A stretch of DNA of 64,000 nt from Leptura quadrifasciata (Eukaryota; Arthropoda; Insecta; Coleoptera; Cerambycidae). The notes under the pieces were generated by a model that made no database searches, was not told the DNA's origin, and saw only the letters and a program-made list of their open reading frames with translations. This document shows, one piece after another, positions 10,530-21,171 of this stretch (within the stretch, counting starts at the first letter, position 1; each line of letters begins with the position of its first letter). The position numbers and the translations under genes are program-made. Location of the stretch: assembly GCA_963675555.1 (NCBI GenBank), contig OY776676.1:36417235-36481234 (forward strand). The letters run 5' to 3'.

Positions 10530-12700
10530 AAGTTGACGAAGAATCAAATAGGTGATTCGCCTCGCATAAAGTGAAGAAGGAAGTAGAACAAGCAAAAATT
10601 CTGTTGATAAACAAACTAATTATTAGACTTATTTGATTTGCTTCTAATAAAAAATAATGATAATAAAGAGAAACTTGCAAACATATTCTGTCCAGAAATC
10701 ATATCCTTTTTTGGTCTAGCTAAAACATTTACTTCGAAACATAACGATGGAAGTTTGTTGTTATTTTTAAAATTAAATAAACTGCACAAACAAAACACCT
10801 TTGAATTTGTTTTAATCATGTACTGGATTGAACCCCCGCATAGATTTGAAGTGAACCCCTACATAGATTTTGAAATACCGGCGCCTATGCTTGCTAATAT
10901 CTTCTTTGTTTTGAAAGTAAATTGAATAAATATGTTTCAGTCCTAATCAACTCATTTTCACATTTTGCACCTGTCGATTTTATTATTTTAAGAATCAACT
11001 TACTCATCGTATACCAAAATGTTTATCTAAATTTGTTATTGAATTATTTGTGGAATTAATTTATTATAGGTACATGACCGCTCTGAGTACTGCAGACAAC
11101 ATAAATCTGTACTTTAATAATTTTCGTTAAACAAAACAACAACAAAGTTCGTAATCAACTTATCAATTACTTATTAATTTACATAGGATAAAATCTTGAC
11201 TATTAGTTACATGGAATATTTCTTTTGATAAGGAAATAATATTCAATAAGCTACAACGTACGTTAGCTCTATTCTTATATTTATTGGAATTTGTGCACAT
11301 GCGTCTCTTCACTTAAAAAAAAAAATAAACGGTGATGCTTTCGTTATGTTCCAGTATTATGATTGGCAACCTCATTGACAGCATCAAATATTGCAAGGTT
11401 AGGCATTACTGCCCTAGGCATATCCTAGAAAAAATTAATATAGGAAAAAACGGCAAAGTTGAAAATCATTTAGACCCTCAAAATTTTAAAACAGAAAACA
11501 GCACATTTTAATCATGAATTTATTAGTAGGTGCATTCTCTCTTCTCTCATATGGATAAAATTTGTACTTCTGAAATAACGCAACTTCAAGTTTCTATTCT
11601 GAAGCATAGACCTGTTGCAAAACAAACTAAAAGAACTAGCAGAAGACATTGTGAAAAGGACGAGATGGAGAAAGGCACGCGGACCATATCCCGTTTTCGT
11701 CAACACCGTTTACGCTCAATGTACGTACCAGTTACAAGTTACAAGCGCCCGAATGTATGCAATCATACATTACAGCCATTCGTGAATGTATACTGCGATG
11801 GAAAGTATAAACAAATTGAACCTTATGTCGTAGTTTAGGTCGACTTTAGGACTATGAAATCATAGCTCTACACTTTATTCAAATGCAAACTTACACAAAA
11901 TATTTTAACTATATCTACGTATAACATAATGTGAACAAATGTAAAATTCATCGTATGTGAGTAGAAGCTTTTAAATATTTATATGAACATGGGATGAATC
12001 TGGTCCATTAGAGCCAGATAAATGAGTGAGGTTACTAAAACATAATATTTCAGTAGCAAGTGAGTGAGGTTATGTTTTGGTTACCGTAAGGTGATGTACA
12101 AAGGTGCTTCCCTTTTATGCAAAATATCAGTTTATTCTCACATTTGACCTCATTACTCAGTTGTTGGTACGTTTCTTTTAGTTTCTGGAAGTGAGATTTC
12201 CTATCCCCACTTCTAACTCAACTGTACTAGCTCGGGAGCAAGCTCATTTTGTACTCGGTAGAAGATAGAGGTTAATATTTGTTTACTCTTTCGCAGACAT
12301 TTAGGTGAGGTCTATACTACTATCAAATTATATACAGATTGCCCTACCTTCGTCAGAGCTTTCACATATCTGTTATTTTCAAAGACAAATAACAGTCTGT
12401 TAATGTTATTTGCAAATAACAGTTATAAAATAAGAGATTGTTAAATAACAACCCAACTTTACTTCGCCAACACTCGTGGCGTTTGCTGTACCCTCTACCG
12501 TCCTTAATCATGACAAATATTGATGACATGGCGTCTTGATTTGGATATTTAATTTTATGAATGTTTATACTAAAATCGTTTATTAATAGTAAAATCATTC
12601 AGTAATAGGGGTTATTAATCGATTTTGTTTACATTAATCAAACTCGTTAATACACGGTCGACGTTTTTTAATAAAAATGACAACATTATAAGAACAGCCA
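10530..12700. other. Non-coding, no gene resolved
   Basis: AT-rich sequence with several short open frames but no recognisable protein. The overlapping frames at 10616-10925 and 11512-11838 are open on both strands, as expected by chance. At about 12360-12435 a TAACAGT/AAATAACA motif recurs in both orientations. Confidence 0.5.
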
Positions 12701-12703
12701 ATG

Positions 12704-12714
12704 AACATCTACAA
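12704..12714. repeat. Target-site duplication, left (5S-type SINE copy 1)
   Basis: AACATCTACAA immediately precedes the SINE head and is repeated exactly at 13104-13114 after the A-rich tail. This fixes the insertion boundaries. Confidence 0.9.
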
Positions 12715-13103
12715 TGGGGCGAGCGTAGGTGCGTCTTTACTATGACATACTTCGGTATGCGATGTAAAGCAACGACAGGCGCAGTTAGTACTTGGATGGA
12801 TGACCATTCCAACGGAAACCGCGTTCTCGCCTCACACATCTTCCAGCGGCTTGTATATCAGTGTATGCGCGGAAGCTATACAACCTTAGGCGAGGGTTGT
12901 ATAGAAGATACACCATCCTTCGGAGGGGATGTAAAGCCGTCGGTCCCTTGTCTATTAAATGTTAGGCAAGTAAAAGATTCCTACTCTTCTTAAGGGAAGA
13001 GGTTCGGCAAAATTCCTGGTTGGGGGTAGCTCGTCTACAGGCGTCGGTGTTAGGCCTCAGTAGCGGAAATAGGCCGACGTTAAATAAATGTATATAAAAA
13101 AAA
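12715..13103 (+). mobile_element. 5S rRNA-derived SINE (SINE3 type), copy 1, full length
   Basis: The first roughly 118 bp resemble a 5S rRNA gene. GATGTAAAGCAACG (12761-12774) corresponds to the box A area, and GTTAGTACTTGGATGGATGACC (about 12784-12805) to the box C area of the internal pol III promoter, followed by GGAAACCGCGTTCTCGCC where 5S RNA has its 3' stem. An unrelated body of about 270 bp follows, ending AAATAAATGTATATA plus about ten A. Exact 11-bp duplications flank it. The body contains a short open frame that is not recognisably functional. Copies 2 and 3 lie at 30313-30644 and 50634-51020. Confidence 0.85.
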
Positions 13104-13114
13104 AACATCTACAA
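13104..13114. repeat. Target-site duplication, right (5S-type SINE copy 1)
   Basis: Exact second copy of AACATCTACAA, directly after the poly(A) tail of the SINE. Confidence 0.9.
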
Positions 13115-13571
13115 GTCTAAAGAAGACAGTTATGAGCTTTGATTTTCTGCCCTTGGTAAATTTTGATTTACTACGATGTTTAGGAGTAATAAGCAAAAAG
13201 ACATTACGAAGTAGGGTACTCCCTTCCCTTATTTTTTGTAATGAGGGGAAAGAATTACGATTTGTTTATGAATTAAAAAAAGGCGTGGGATATAAAATTA
13301 TATTTTCTTTCGACTAGCGCATACCGTACGTCTTACCATTTTCGAGAAAAAAATATGTATATACAACTCTGCGCACCACCCCTTTAAGTAGAGGGTGGGG
13401 ATGCCTCCGCGGATTTTCGAAATGGGCCTAACCCTAGTTCTCTTTTATTTTGACTTATTTCATGCGTCTGTAAAAGTATTTGGTTTTACGAATAAGTGGG
13501 AGAATCAACCTTTGTAGGCTCTTGGTAGAAATTTGGTTGATAAATTTTGGTCGATGCGATAGTTATCCAAT

Positions 13572-13698
13572 CAGTGGCGTAGCGGACGAGCCCTCAATGC
13601 AAGGAGGGGCTTTAGGGGGCCCCCGAGGAATGGTTTTTTGATTAACAAAATTGGAGATGATTTTTTTATTTTGTGTGAGGTTTTCAGCTACGCCACTG
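13572..13698. mobile_element. Short hAT-type MITE
   Basis: It starts CAGTGGCGTAGC and ends GCTACGCCACTG, a perfect 12-bp terminal inverted repeat of the kind common in hAT elements (CAGTGGCG). The interior is only about 100 bp, with G/C runs (GGGGGCCCCC). The 8-bp flanks do not match well, so the insertion is old or rearranged. Related ends occur near 27257 and 43583. Confidence 0.7.
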
Positions 13699-14305
13699 AG
13701 TCGTTATGTCGGTTGATCATATGTCCGCTAGATGGACATGCATTGAAGCTAGCTAGCTTCGTGCAGTTTTTTAATCTCTAATCTTTAATTTTTACAGGAT
13801 TAGTTTTCTAGTATTAGTTGCGTGTGTAGTGTAGTACCTAGTTAGTTTCCAATTACTTACAACAAATATCGGATTATTTTGACTGAAACAAAACACGAAA
13901 TACAAGTCTACTTTAAAATTATTTGTCTTACATTACTTAATTTATTTCAACTTATCGGTTCGGGAATTATTTAAAAAAATAGTGAATTATTTTTTGTTCG
14001 TGTTCATGCCATTTTTTGTTCGTGAGAAATCAAGTTGGTCTATGAATACTTGACAAAATATCCTTCACAAAGTGGACACCTCATAATTTCTTGTTATTAA
14101 TTAGCCGTTATCTAGGTATTTCTATATTTGAAGTCGCTGTTGCTTCGCCCATCTTATAAAACAGCATGCGTTATCGCATTTGTTCGAGTGTAAGCTGATT
14201 AAAAAATAAAAATATCTATATACGGACGCCTCTGGATACATATCAACAAGTATTATTTCCAAACTTTTACTTGTTGCCGCCCCTACTAAGTCCTCACCTA
14301 CCTGC

Positions 14306-14323
14306 TTCTCTCTCTCTCTCTCT
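14306..14323. repeat. (TC)n microsatellite
   Basis: A pure TC dinucleotide run of about nine units. Confidence 0.9.
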
Positions 14324-16171
14324 GCTACCCCGTACTGTTCCCTTATAATTGCAGGGCACAGCCTCCCTATTTAAACTCACATAATAGAAAATAATCATTC
14401 GTCCTTCGCAAACCTGTATCTATCACCTTATCTTCTCAAGTACAAATTTTATCAGGTAAGCTAACCTACACATTGCTTTTTCCCAGTTGTTGGCAGTTCC
14501 TCTAAGTAATAAAGCGGTTACTTGGGTCCTAGCTGAGCTGATGCTAGACCCGTCAGTGAGTGAGTGTTCCTGTGTATTGTGTAGTGATTTGTTATGACGC
14601 GTCGTTACGAAAGTGTTTTTTCACGATGGTTCCGTTTTAATATTCTAAATTACGTCCCACAAGATGGTGGTAAAAATTTGTTTTAATAAAACGTAATAGA
14701 TAGCACATTTTGTTAGATTATATTTTGTTTTTCCACGTTTTATTGGCCGTTTTCTCATGGCTGCATTTATGACCAGTGTAGATGCTCGATCGCGCGATTT
14801 CTGAACGTTTTAGCACACAGTGAGATTGATTTATTAAAATTTTATTTGCCTGTATATAAATGAATTAAAATGAATTTTATCTTCACTTTCTGATATCAGT
14901 TTTAAAAAATAATCTAAACAATTTTAGGTACCGGTGTACCAATAATTCTGTTGGCACGTGTTTTTTTAATTGCCCGTCGCGTCAATGCATTATTTGAATA
15001 TCGTTTACTAAATAATTATAGGTCAGTTTCTTAACTTACAAATATTTACGGCACATTAGAAATAAATTAACGACTAACTGCAGCTTCATGTATATTTACT
15101 ATTTATTATTGATGTCTACAATGTAAAGAAAATCTAATTTGTAAGGTTAGGTTGATGTAAATATGTCTTACTTTTTTCCTTGACATTTAAAGCTTCCATA
15201 AAATCAATCTCTACTTTACCAAGTATAGGGTTAAGTGTGCCCTATTAAGAATCTTCGAAAGAACTCCATCGACACATTTTTAAAAAATTAAACCTTATTT
15301 AGGTACTTGCTTCTGTTCGTTACTGTAATTATGTGTATTAAACAAATTAAAGCCTTTCACATTTTCTACATACATAATATGAGATAAAAAGTACCTAGTT
15401 TTTATGCAATTCAATAATTTGAATATTCTGAATTAGGTATGTGTGTTCGATCTTACCCAAACTCCTATGCTATTCATAGTATACCCAGACAATAATATGC
15501 TTAAATTGAAACCAGGTGAATTTGCTCATATTTTGTGTAAAAAGGTTTTCATTTTGTTATTACCTATGACAATATCTTTCTATTTATATTTCATATAGGC
15601 AACGGAATCCTCTGTCCTGGGAGAAGTTGTAAAACGTTTAAAAAAGTGGAATTTCAAATTCAAATATCGTTACGGTATATAATCTACCAGTAAACCAGAT
15701 ACAAATTTATCAAAAGGGTAGATACTGCATGGAGATTTTTTTTTATCTTAACATGAAAATGGAAAATGCTTCTGTAGATTCTACTGTGCGAAGCCCTCAC
15801 TCTACTCTGCCTGTTATATCAATTCAATGGGTAGTTATTTTTTTAAAAATTATTATTTATTTGTATATATTTATTATACTACTAATTTATATACCTATTT
15901 CAAAATTTATGCTGAATCATTTAAATTTTTTATAGTTAATTTATAAATAAATGAAATTCTAGATAATCTCTATATTATTGTTATTTATCTGTCCTTGACC
16001 ACAAGAATTTGAGAAACCTATTCTTTTTTTTCAAGACTGAAATGTCACCAATATTAATTTATATTAGAACTCGACCAACGAAATTTGAAAATGTTTTAAA
16101 ATTTCTTGTACATCAACTCTTTCATGCTGAGTAAAAATAAAAGTTAATGCTTGTGTATCTATTTTTTGCAG

Positions 16172-16429
16172 CTCCTTAATGACAAAAGTGATGACGATGA
16201 TCTCGAGTCTAAGGCTGGTGTGAAAAAGAAGAGTGAGTTGCTTCAACAGCTGTTGAAACCCGAGCGAGACAGTGAAGAGGACAAAAAGAACGATCTTCAA
16301 TCTCAAGACGATACCTTGCTTAGAAGTTTAGGATTTCCACCTTCTTCACCTAACGGGGACAGGGGCAGAAAGAGGCCTAGCGACGATAAAGACGATAATC
16401 CAAACAAGAGGTCATCAGACGGGTCACAG
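16172..16429 (+). CDS. tai: Taiman / p160 nuclear receptor coactivator, exon A (NR boxes)
   Basis: First recognised coding exon of the Drosophila taiman / vertebrate NCOA1-3 orthologue, a nuclear co-activator for ecdysone (EcR/USP) and juvenile-hormone (Met) receptors. It is an 86-codon phase-0 exon with acceptor TTTTTTGCAG and donor CAG|GTGAAA. It begins LLNDKSDDDD, probably the end of one LXXLL box whose first residues are in the preceding exon, then has SELLQQLLKP, with the LXXLL core LQQLL at 16241-16255. A charged stretch with TLLRSLGFPP and basic RKRP follows. The bHLH and PAS domains should be upstream and were not found, so the gene is partial. Identity rests on the LXXLL spacing and the later exons. 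Confidence 0.88.
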
Positions 16430-16507
16430 GTGAAATAATTTGCAAAACATTACTAACCCGCTTTAGCTACTAAATAATTTTATACTAATAACCAATTTCT
16501 TTTTTAG
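16430..16507 (+). other. tai: tai intron, 78 nt
   Basis: A short GT-AG intron (GTGAAATA ... TTTCTTTTTTAG) between phase-0 exons. Reading through it gives a stop after two codons, so it must be spliced. Confidence 0.85.
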
Positions 16508-17170
16508 GTGTCCTCTTCAGGCCCTTCGACAGGTAGTAAGTTGTGTGAGAGGAATAAAATGTTAGCTTCCCTTTTGGCAAAACAGCCCTCAAATCATCAG
16601 CCAATTCCTCCTATACCTGCCAGTGTGATTTCAGCCACACCTCAAGAAAAGCTGCCTAGGATCGCAGATCTTAACAAAACTATTCAGATGACTATTATGA
16701 ATAATCACAGTGCTCATCAAAATATGGTAAACGCAAACAGAGTCAACGCGAACAGAATGCCTGGCCGCCCTCAAAACACAAGCTACCTCAATGCCGTATT
16801 GTCTGCTAATAACATGCAACGAAACGACAACCGTCAACTTAACCAGGTTAATTCTGGTTGCTACAGTTCTCCTGCCACATCTAGCACAGATAATAACGCT
16901 TCTGCTTGGGAGAATAACAATTTGCAAACATCTAATGATCCGTTGCTTTCCGATATTTTGGATCAAGTTATTGATATTGTGCCAGATAATATTATGCATC
17001 TATTAGATGGGTCTGACGTACAGCAGACGCAGAATTTCCAGACAGGAATCTCCGAAACTATGGCCATCAATGCTATACAGAAGTCCCTTATGCAGTGCGA
17101 GACAGCTGTCAAAAGCCCTGCCTCGCCCATTTCTTTGCCTGGAACTCCTCCGGCATATTCATCTGCGAAT
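16508..17170 (+). CDS. tai: Taiman exon B (third NR box and probable activation domain)
   Basis: A 221-codon phase-0 exon. Early on it has NKMLASLLAKQPS, with the LXXLL core LASLL at 16562-16576. A Ser/Asn/Gln-rich low-complexity stretch follows. Near the end are two short hydrophobic blocks, DPLLSDILDQVIDIVPDN (about 16936-16990) and AINAIQKSLMQ, then a Pro/Ser segment LPGTPPAYSSAN. By position the LLSDILDQV block may be the CBP/p300-binding activation domain 1 of p160 proteins; that is inference. The acceptor is TTTCTTTTTTAG and the donor is AAT|GTAAGT. Confidence 0.88.
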
Positions 17171-17254
17171 GTAAGTACTATATGTATGCATTATTCCTTA
17201 ATATTGTTGGGAAATAGTGCTAAGAATTATGGTTGATTTTTATATAATTTTTAG
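17171..17254 (+). other. tai: tai intron, 84 nt
   Basis: GTAAGT donor and TTTTTAG acceptor. The frame upstream stays open for about 20 codons into it and then stops. Confidence 0.85.
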
Positions 17255-17896
17255 ATAACGAACCCAAACAACCAAAGTGGTGTTTTTGGACCGCCCCCAA
17301 ACTACTCCCAGTCCAAGTTCCAACAACGTATGCAGGTGAGACCTGGTGCATCTCAGTATACAGGTAACATAAATAGCCAGTTGCATCTCCAGCAGCAGAG
17401 GAAACAGCAACTGCTGCATCAACAGCAACAGCAGGAACAAAAACGTCGTCTGCTTCAACAGCAGAAACAGCAGCAGCTCTTGATTCCGTCCAACGCAGCT
17501 GCAAATGAAATTAATTCTATGCAAAACATCGAGAGCCTCTTGAACAACACGGTCGCTCCCAACGTCTCATTGCAACGCTCCACCAGCGTACCAGAACCAC
17601 AGTTGTCTCCGGGTTATGGGGGTCAAATCAGTCAGCAGAATCAGAGAGTTAGTAACCAGCAGCCTTACTCTCCCCACTCCCAGTTGACCTCGCCACTAGG
17701 CCAGCAATCTTTCCCGCAGACCACCGTCGGGAACTATCAGAATCCAGGAGCTAGGTTGTCTCCACAGTCTCAGTTTAATTCACAGCTATCTCCTAGGCAA
17801 GCATATCCTCAAGGAAATACCCAGAATGCCAACTGGCAGCAGGCTCAAGCTAGAATGAGTGTGCAGCAGAATCCAATGCTTAGTGCCCAACTTACT
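17255..17896 (+). CDS. tai: Taiman exon C (glutamine-rich)
   Basis: A 214-codon phase-0 exon. It opens ITNPNNQSGVFGPPPNYSQS, followed by a Gln-rich segment (17390-17490) with short Q runs, as in insect Taiman proteins and the C-terminal halves of vertebrate NCOAs. The rest is Ser/Pro/Gln-rich, with repeated S-P dipeptides (e.g. QLSPGYGG, RLSPQSQ, QLSPRQA) that are possible proline-directed phosphorylation sites. It ends PMLSAQLT before GTAAGT. CAG repeats encode part of the Q tract, so length polymorphism is likely. Confidence 0.88.
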
Positions 17897-20271
17897 GTAA
17901 GTATAAAATCTGATAAACATCATTACATACATCACCACACATACTCAAGTCTAGCGTATCACTCATGGCTATCGCGGTTGGTATCATCAGTGAAAGGATT
18001 TCACTAAATCAAGGACCACTTTGATTTCTCAATAGAGCTCCAAACATTACTGTATAATTTCCAAAATTCCAAATAGACCAGAAGCTATTAATGTCTGAAA
18101 ACCTCCTTCAAATTTTATGGCGCGTAGCCTTGTTAAGCTGAGTCTTGGTCCTAGCGGTGGGGCTTTTCGTTTTTCACAAATTAATATATCTGCTGTTTAA
18201 AAATTACTTTTACAAAATGCCAAAACATTTGAACACTACGGTAGACGAATAAAACTTGATTTTCAGTTTTAATCATCTCCTGATGATGGTAACAAAACAG
18301 TGTTAGCAAAACGCCCATCGAGTAGTGTATTAGTATGCACCTGTAGGCACCAATGTATTTTTTTGTGAAAAATAGCCCTATGAAAACACCCCCATCGCCT
18401 GGAATTGGACCCGGTATAGAGACTATACACCATAAAAGTTGAAAAAGGTTCGTAGACACTCATTGAAAAATCCCATACTTGTTGGTCTAAAATGGAATGT
18501 ACGTATTCCATTTTACGTTACATTTTTACCAGCTATCTTATCTTTTAAATCTGCGATGCTTATAAATTACTGTTATTTAATGGTATTCTAAAATTTTTAC
18601 AAATTTTATTATCCACAAAATTTATCTAGTATATTAATTAATTTTATACTAGAAAATCAACGTTATATAATCTCATCATTTCGTTATTAATGATGTAATT
18701 TTTTTATATTTAGATTATGTTCAAAGTTTGAGTACTTACACCATAAAATAGCATCTGTATTGAATGTGATTCATATCTTTAATACTAATGGGATGAGACT
18801 GGTTCAAAACTTATTTTATTAAGGGTAAAAGGAACCGTTTAAAAAATATACTATAATTGGCGTCAGGAAAGTGGGGAAGGAAACATTATTATTATTACAT
18901 TATGCCTGTTTTTGAATCTCCTTAGGTTTTCGATTGATTGATTGACCGGTGTACGGAAAACACACTGCCAGACTGGCCTACATATGCTAGGTTGGACGAA
19001 TGTCATACTTATTGCTAGCTGTGGGAGCAGCATAGCACATGGTATAGAAAGGGGAATGGGACTTATATGTGTTTTGCCACATTGTTTCACAATATGGACA
19101 GTTTATATGTTCTTCATTTTGTATATTTGCTTCTAGTGTTGTTCTTTTGAGCCTTCTACATTCTCCATTTCTGATTCCGGCCATGCATATATCATGGTTC
19201 CATTATGATATTCCTTTATTTTTTCATTGCCATTTGTTCCTTTTGTACTTGGTCCTTTCCTTGTCTGCTCATGATCTCAACTGTTGCTGTATGTATGTAG
19301 TATGATTTTCACTTTCTGTATGTTAGGATCCCCAATACTTCATAGTACAGTTTTTTATCCTTTCATAATTGTCTTTGCTCCTATTAATGTCCACATTTGC
19401 TACATTCCTTTGGTTTTATTGTTTTTATGGGCAGCTGAAGTATTTGTATGGTTATATTCCATTCCCAACTTATTTAATCGATGTTTATTTATCTATTTTG
19501 GGTGCAATATTTCTTTTAGTCCTTCTAGAAGGCTGTCATCCTTGGTTCGCACCTCTGCTCAGGACACTTGAGTCATGGATTCCATGATCATCGACTCTAC
19601 GGTGTAGAGAGTTGTACTGGTATCATTTATTATTAGCACACCCTCCCTGATATGAGAGGCAGGGAGAAGAGTGGCTGGTTTAAAATTAATTATAACACTA
19701 TTAATCCAATGGATTAAACGTATGCTTATATAGGGTAGATGAAAAAAGTTACATTAATTAACAACCAAAAAATACGCTAAATATTCATCTATATTATGAA
19801 AAAAATAACAAATTGTTAACTACAATTTTTAATACTTAAATCTAATTAATAATAATAATAATATAACTTTATTTGAAATAGACATTCTAATATACAAAAA
19901 AAACTAAGAATACATGCAATTAAATATTGAAAGTATAAACAATATATAAGAAACATACAATCTACAAATCAATTGTGTAAAAGGTTTAAAATAACATAGT
20001 AAGAAAAAAGATATATATAAATAGTATCACATTTTTAATATTGTCAACTTAATTTTTAGACCATATTTTTAATATGTGGTAAATATGTTCAAAATCTATT
20101 TTTACAAAATATTTTATTTATACATGAACAGCAAAGTTAATATTTTCTGTATAATAAAGGTTTGTAAACAAATTCAATTGGGTTTTATTTTTTTCGAACG
20201 GTGAAAATGAGAATCGCATTTTTTGTTTATTCAATTTTGACATTTCATACCGTCATTATTAACTAATTAAA

Positions 20272-21170
20272 ATGGGTTATATTGAGGCTGAAAAGGTCGA
20301 CAGATTTTCGCTTTATGTGAAAAATAATAAAAGTAAGTGTGTCGCAAAAACATTAACATGACGTTGTATCCGAATCGAGCAGTTCCTAGTGTAAACACGT
20401 TTTTGAATGTTTATGGTCATGTAAATAGGACCCATAGTTTTTCAAGAAAACGACGTAATGCTACAGCAAACGAGGAAGAAGACCTAGATACATTGTTATG
20501 TTTCGCAGGTAAAAAACTAATTTATTATAAAAATAGATTGATACCTTATTTTAATATTTGTTTTAGAAAATTCGGTTAATAATTTATTAAATGCTTGTCG
20601 TGAAATGGAAAAGTTATTCCAGCATTCAAAGAACTTTGAGAAAGCATCAATACAGGCCTTACAAAATATTACCCGCCCAGGAACTGAATGAAGACCAAAA
20701 ATGTAAAAGATTGGAGTTTTGTCAGATCATGCTCCATGAATTAGATGAAAATCCTGATTTTTTTAAAGAACTTATGTGGACAGATGAGTCAAGTTTTTCC
20801 ACGGCGGGAGTTTTTAATAGAAAAAAACAGACGTTCCTGGGAGAATAAAAACCAAAGATGGAGGAAGGTCAAGCAAATAAAAAAATCGGGTAGAAAATGA
20901 ATCCACGTTTGATGCGGAATTTTTCAAAAAAAATGATTTGGCATCGGGACGGAGCAACTCCACATAACGTTTTAAAAGTTCTGGAACATTTAAACAATGA
21001 ATTTCCCATTCGAATAGGTAATACTGGGACCATTCACTGGCCACCAAATAGCTCTGATTTGACGCCATTAGATAGCTTTTTATGGGGGTTTTTAAAAAGC
21101 AAAGTCAATTTTAATCATAACTACAATCTTCAGGCCAATTAAAACAAAAATTCAAGAAGAAATTAACAAC
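20272..21170 (+). pseudogene. Mariner-superfamily transposase relic (DUF4817-type HTH, DDD)
   Basis: The N-terminal helix-turn-helix region reads YPNRAVPSVNTFLNVYGHV, then SFSRKRRNATANEEEDL. The second HTH part is SSIQRTLRKHQYRPYKI. The catalytic core has MWTDESSF (first Asp, about 20780), WHRDGATPHN (second Asp, about 20948) and WPPNSSDLTPLDSFLWGFLKSKV (third Asp, about 21060). This matches an insect IS630/Tc1/mariner-like family ending TPLDxFLWG. At least three frameshifts and stops break it, and the segment between the first two Asp is mostly deleted. Its 3' end runs into the LINE at 21172. A 58-nt intron-like segment interrupts the HTH region. Confidence 0.8.
20509..20566 (+). other. Intron-like segment within transposase
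   Basis: GCAG|GTAAAA ... TTGTTTTAG|AAAATTCG. Removing these 58 nt joins LLCFA to ENSVNNLL without a stop, where the unspliced frame shifts. The size suits a short insect intron. It may be a real spliceosomal intron in the transposase gene or a chance insertion. Confidence 0.45.
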
Positions 21171-21171
21171 T

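Larger units (their letters stand above)
13115..16171. other. Probable tai intron (upstream part)
   Basis: No exon was identified between the SINE and the first recognised tai exon. The acceptor at its end (TTTTTTGCAG, 16162-16171) is good, so this is the 3' part of an intron whose donor was not found. It contains a small hAT-type MITE (13572-13698), a (TC)n run (14306-14323) and otherwise AT-rich sequence with no gene. Confidence 0.5.

Noticed and set aside
11512..11838. Coding gene at 11530-11838
   Set aside because: Open on both strands, no domain, no splice or start context.
12740..12835. Genuine 5S rRNA gene
   Set aside because: Too diverged in the 5' half, embedded in a 389-bp element with an A tail and target-site duplication, and present in three dispersed copies.
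15729..15935. Additional tai exon with a STVRSPHSTLP-like stretch
   Set aside because: No acceptor with a convincing context and no match to known tai segments. The frame runs on into hydrophobic AT-rich translation.
16631..16999. Minus-strand 122-codon frame in tai exon B
   Set aside because: Antisense shadow of a coding exon.
17220..17524. Minus-strand Leu/Ala-rich frames opposite the Gln-rich exon
   Set aside because: These are translations of CAG repeats read backwards (CTG), not a gene.
18987..19184. Minus-strand LINE zinc-knuckle fragment (CPYC...H...C)
   Set aside because: Cysteine spacing is only loosely right and neighbouring sequence gives no RT or RNase H motif, so support is too thin.
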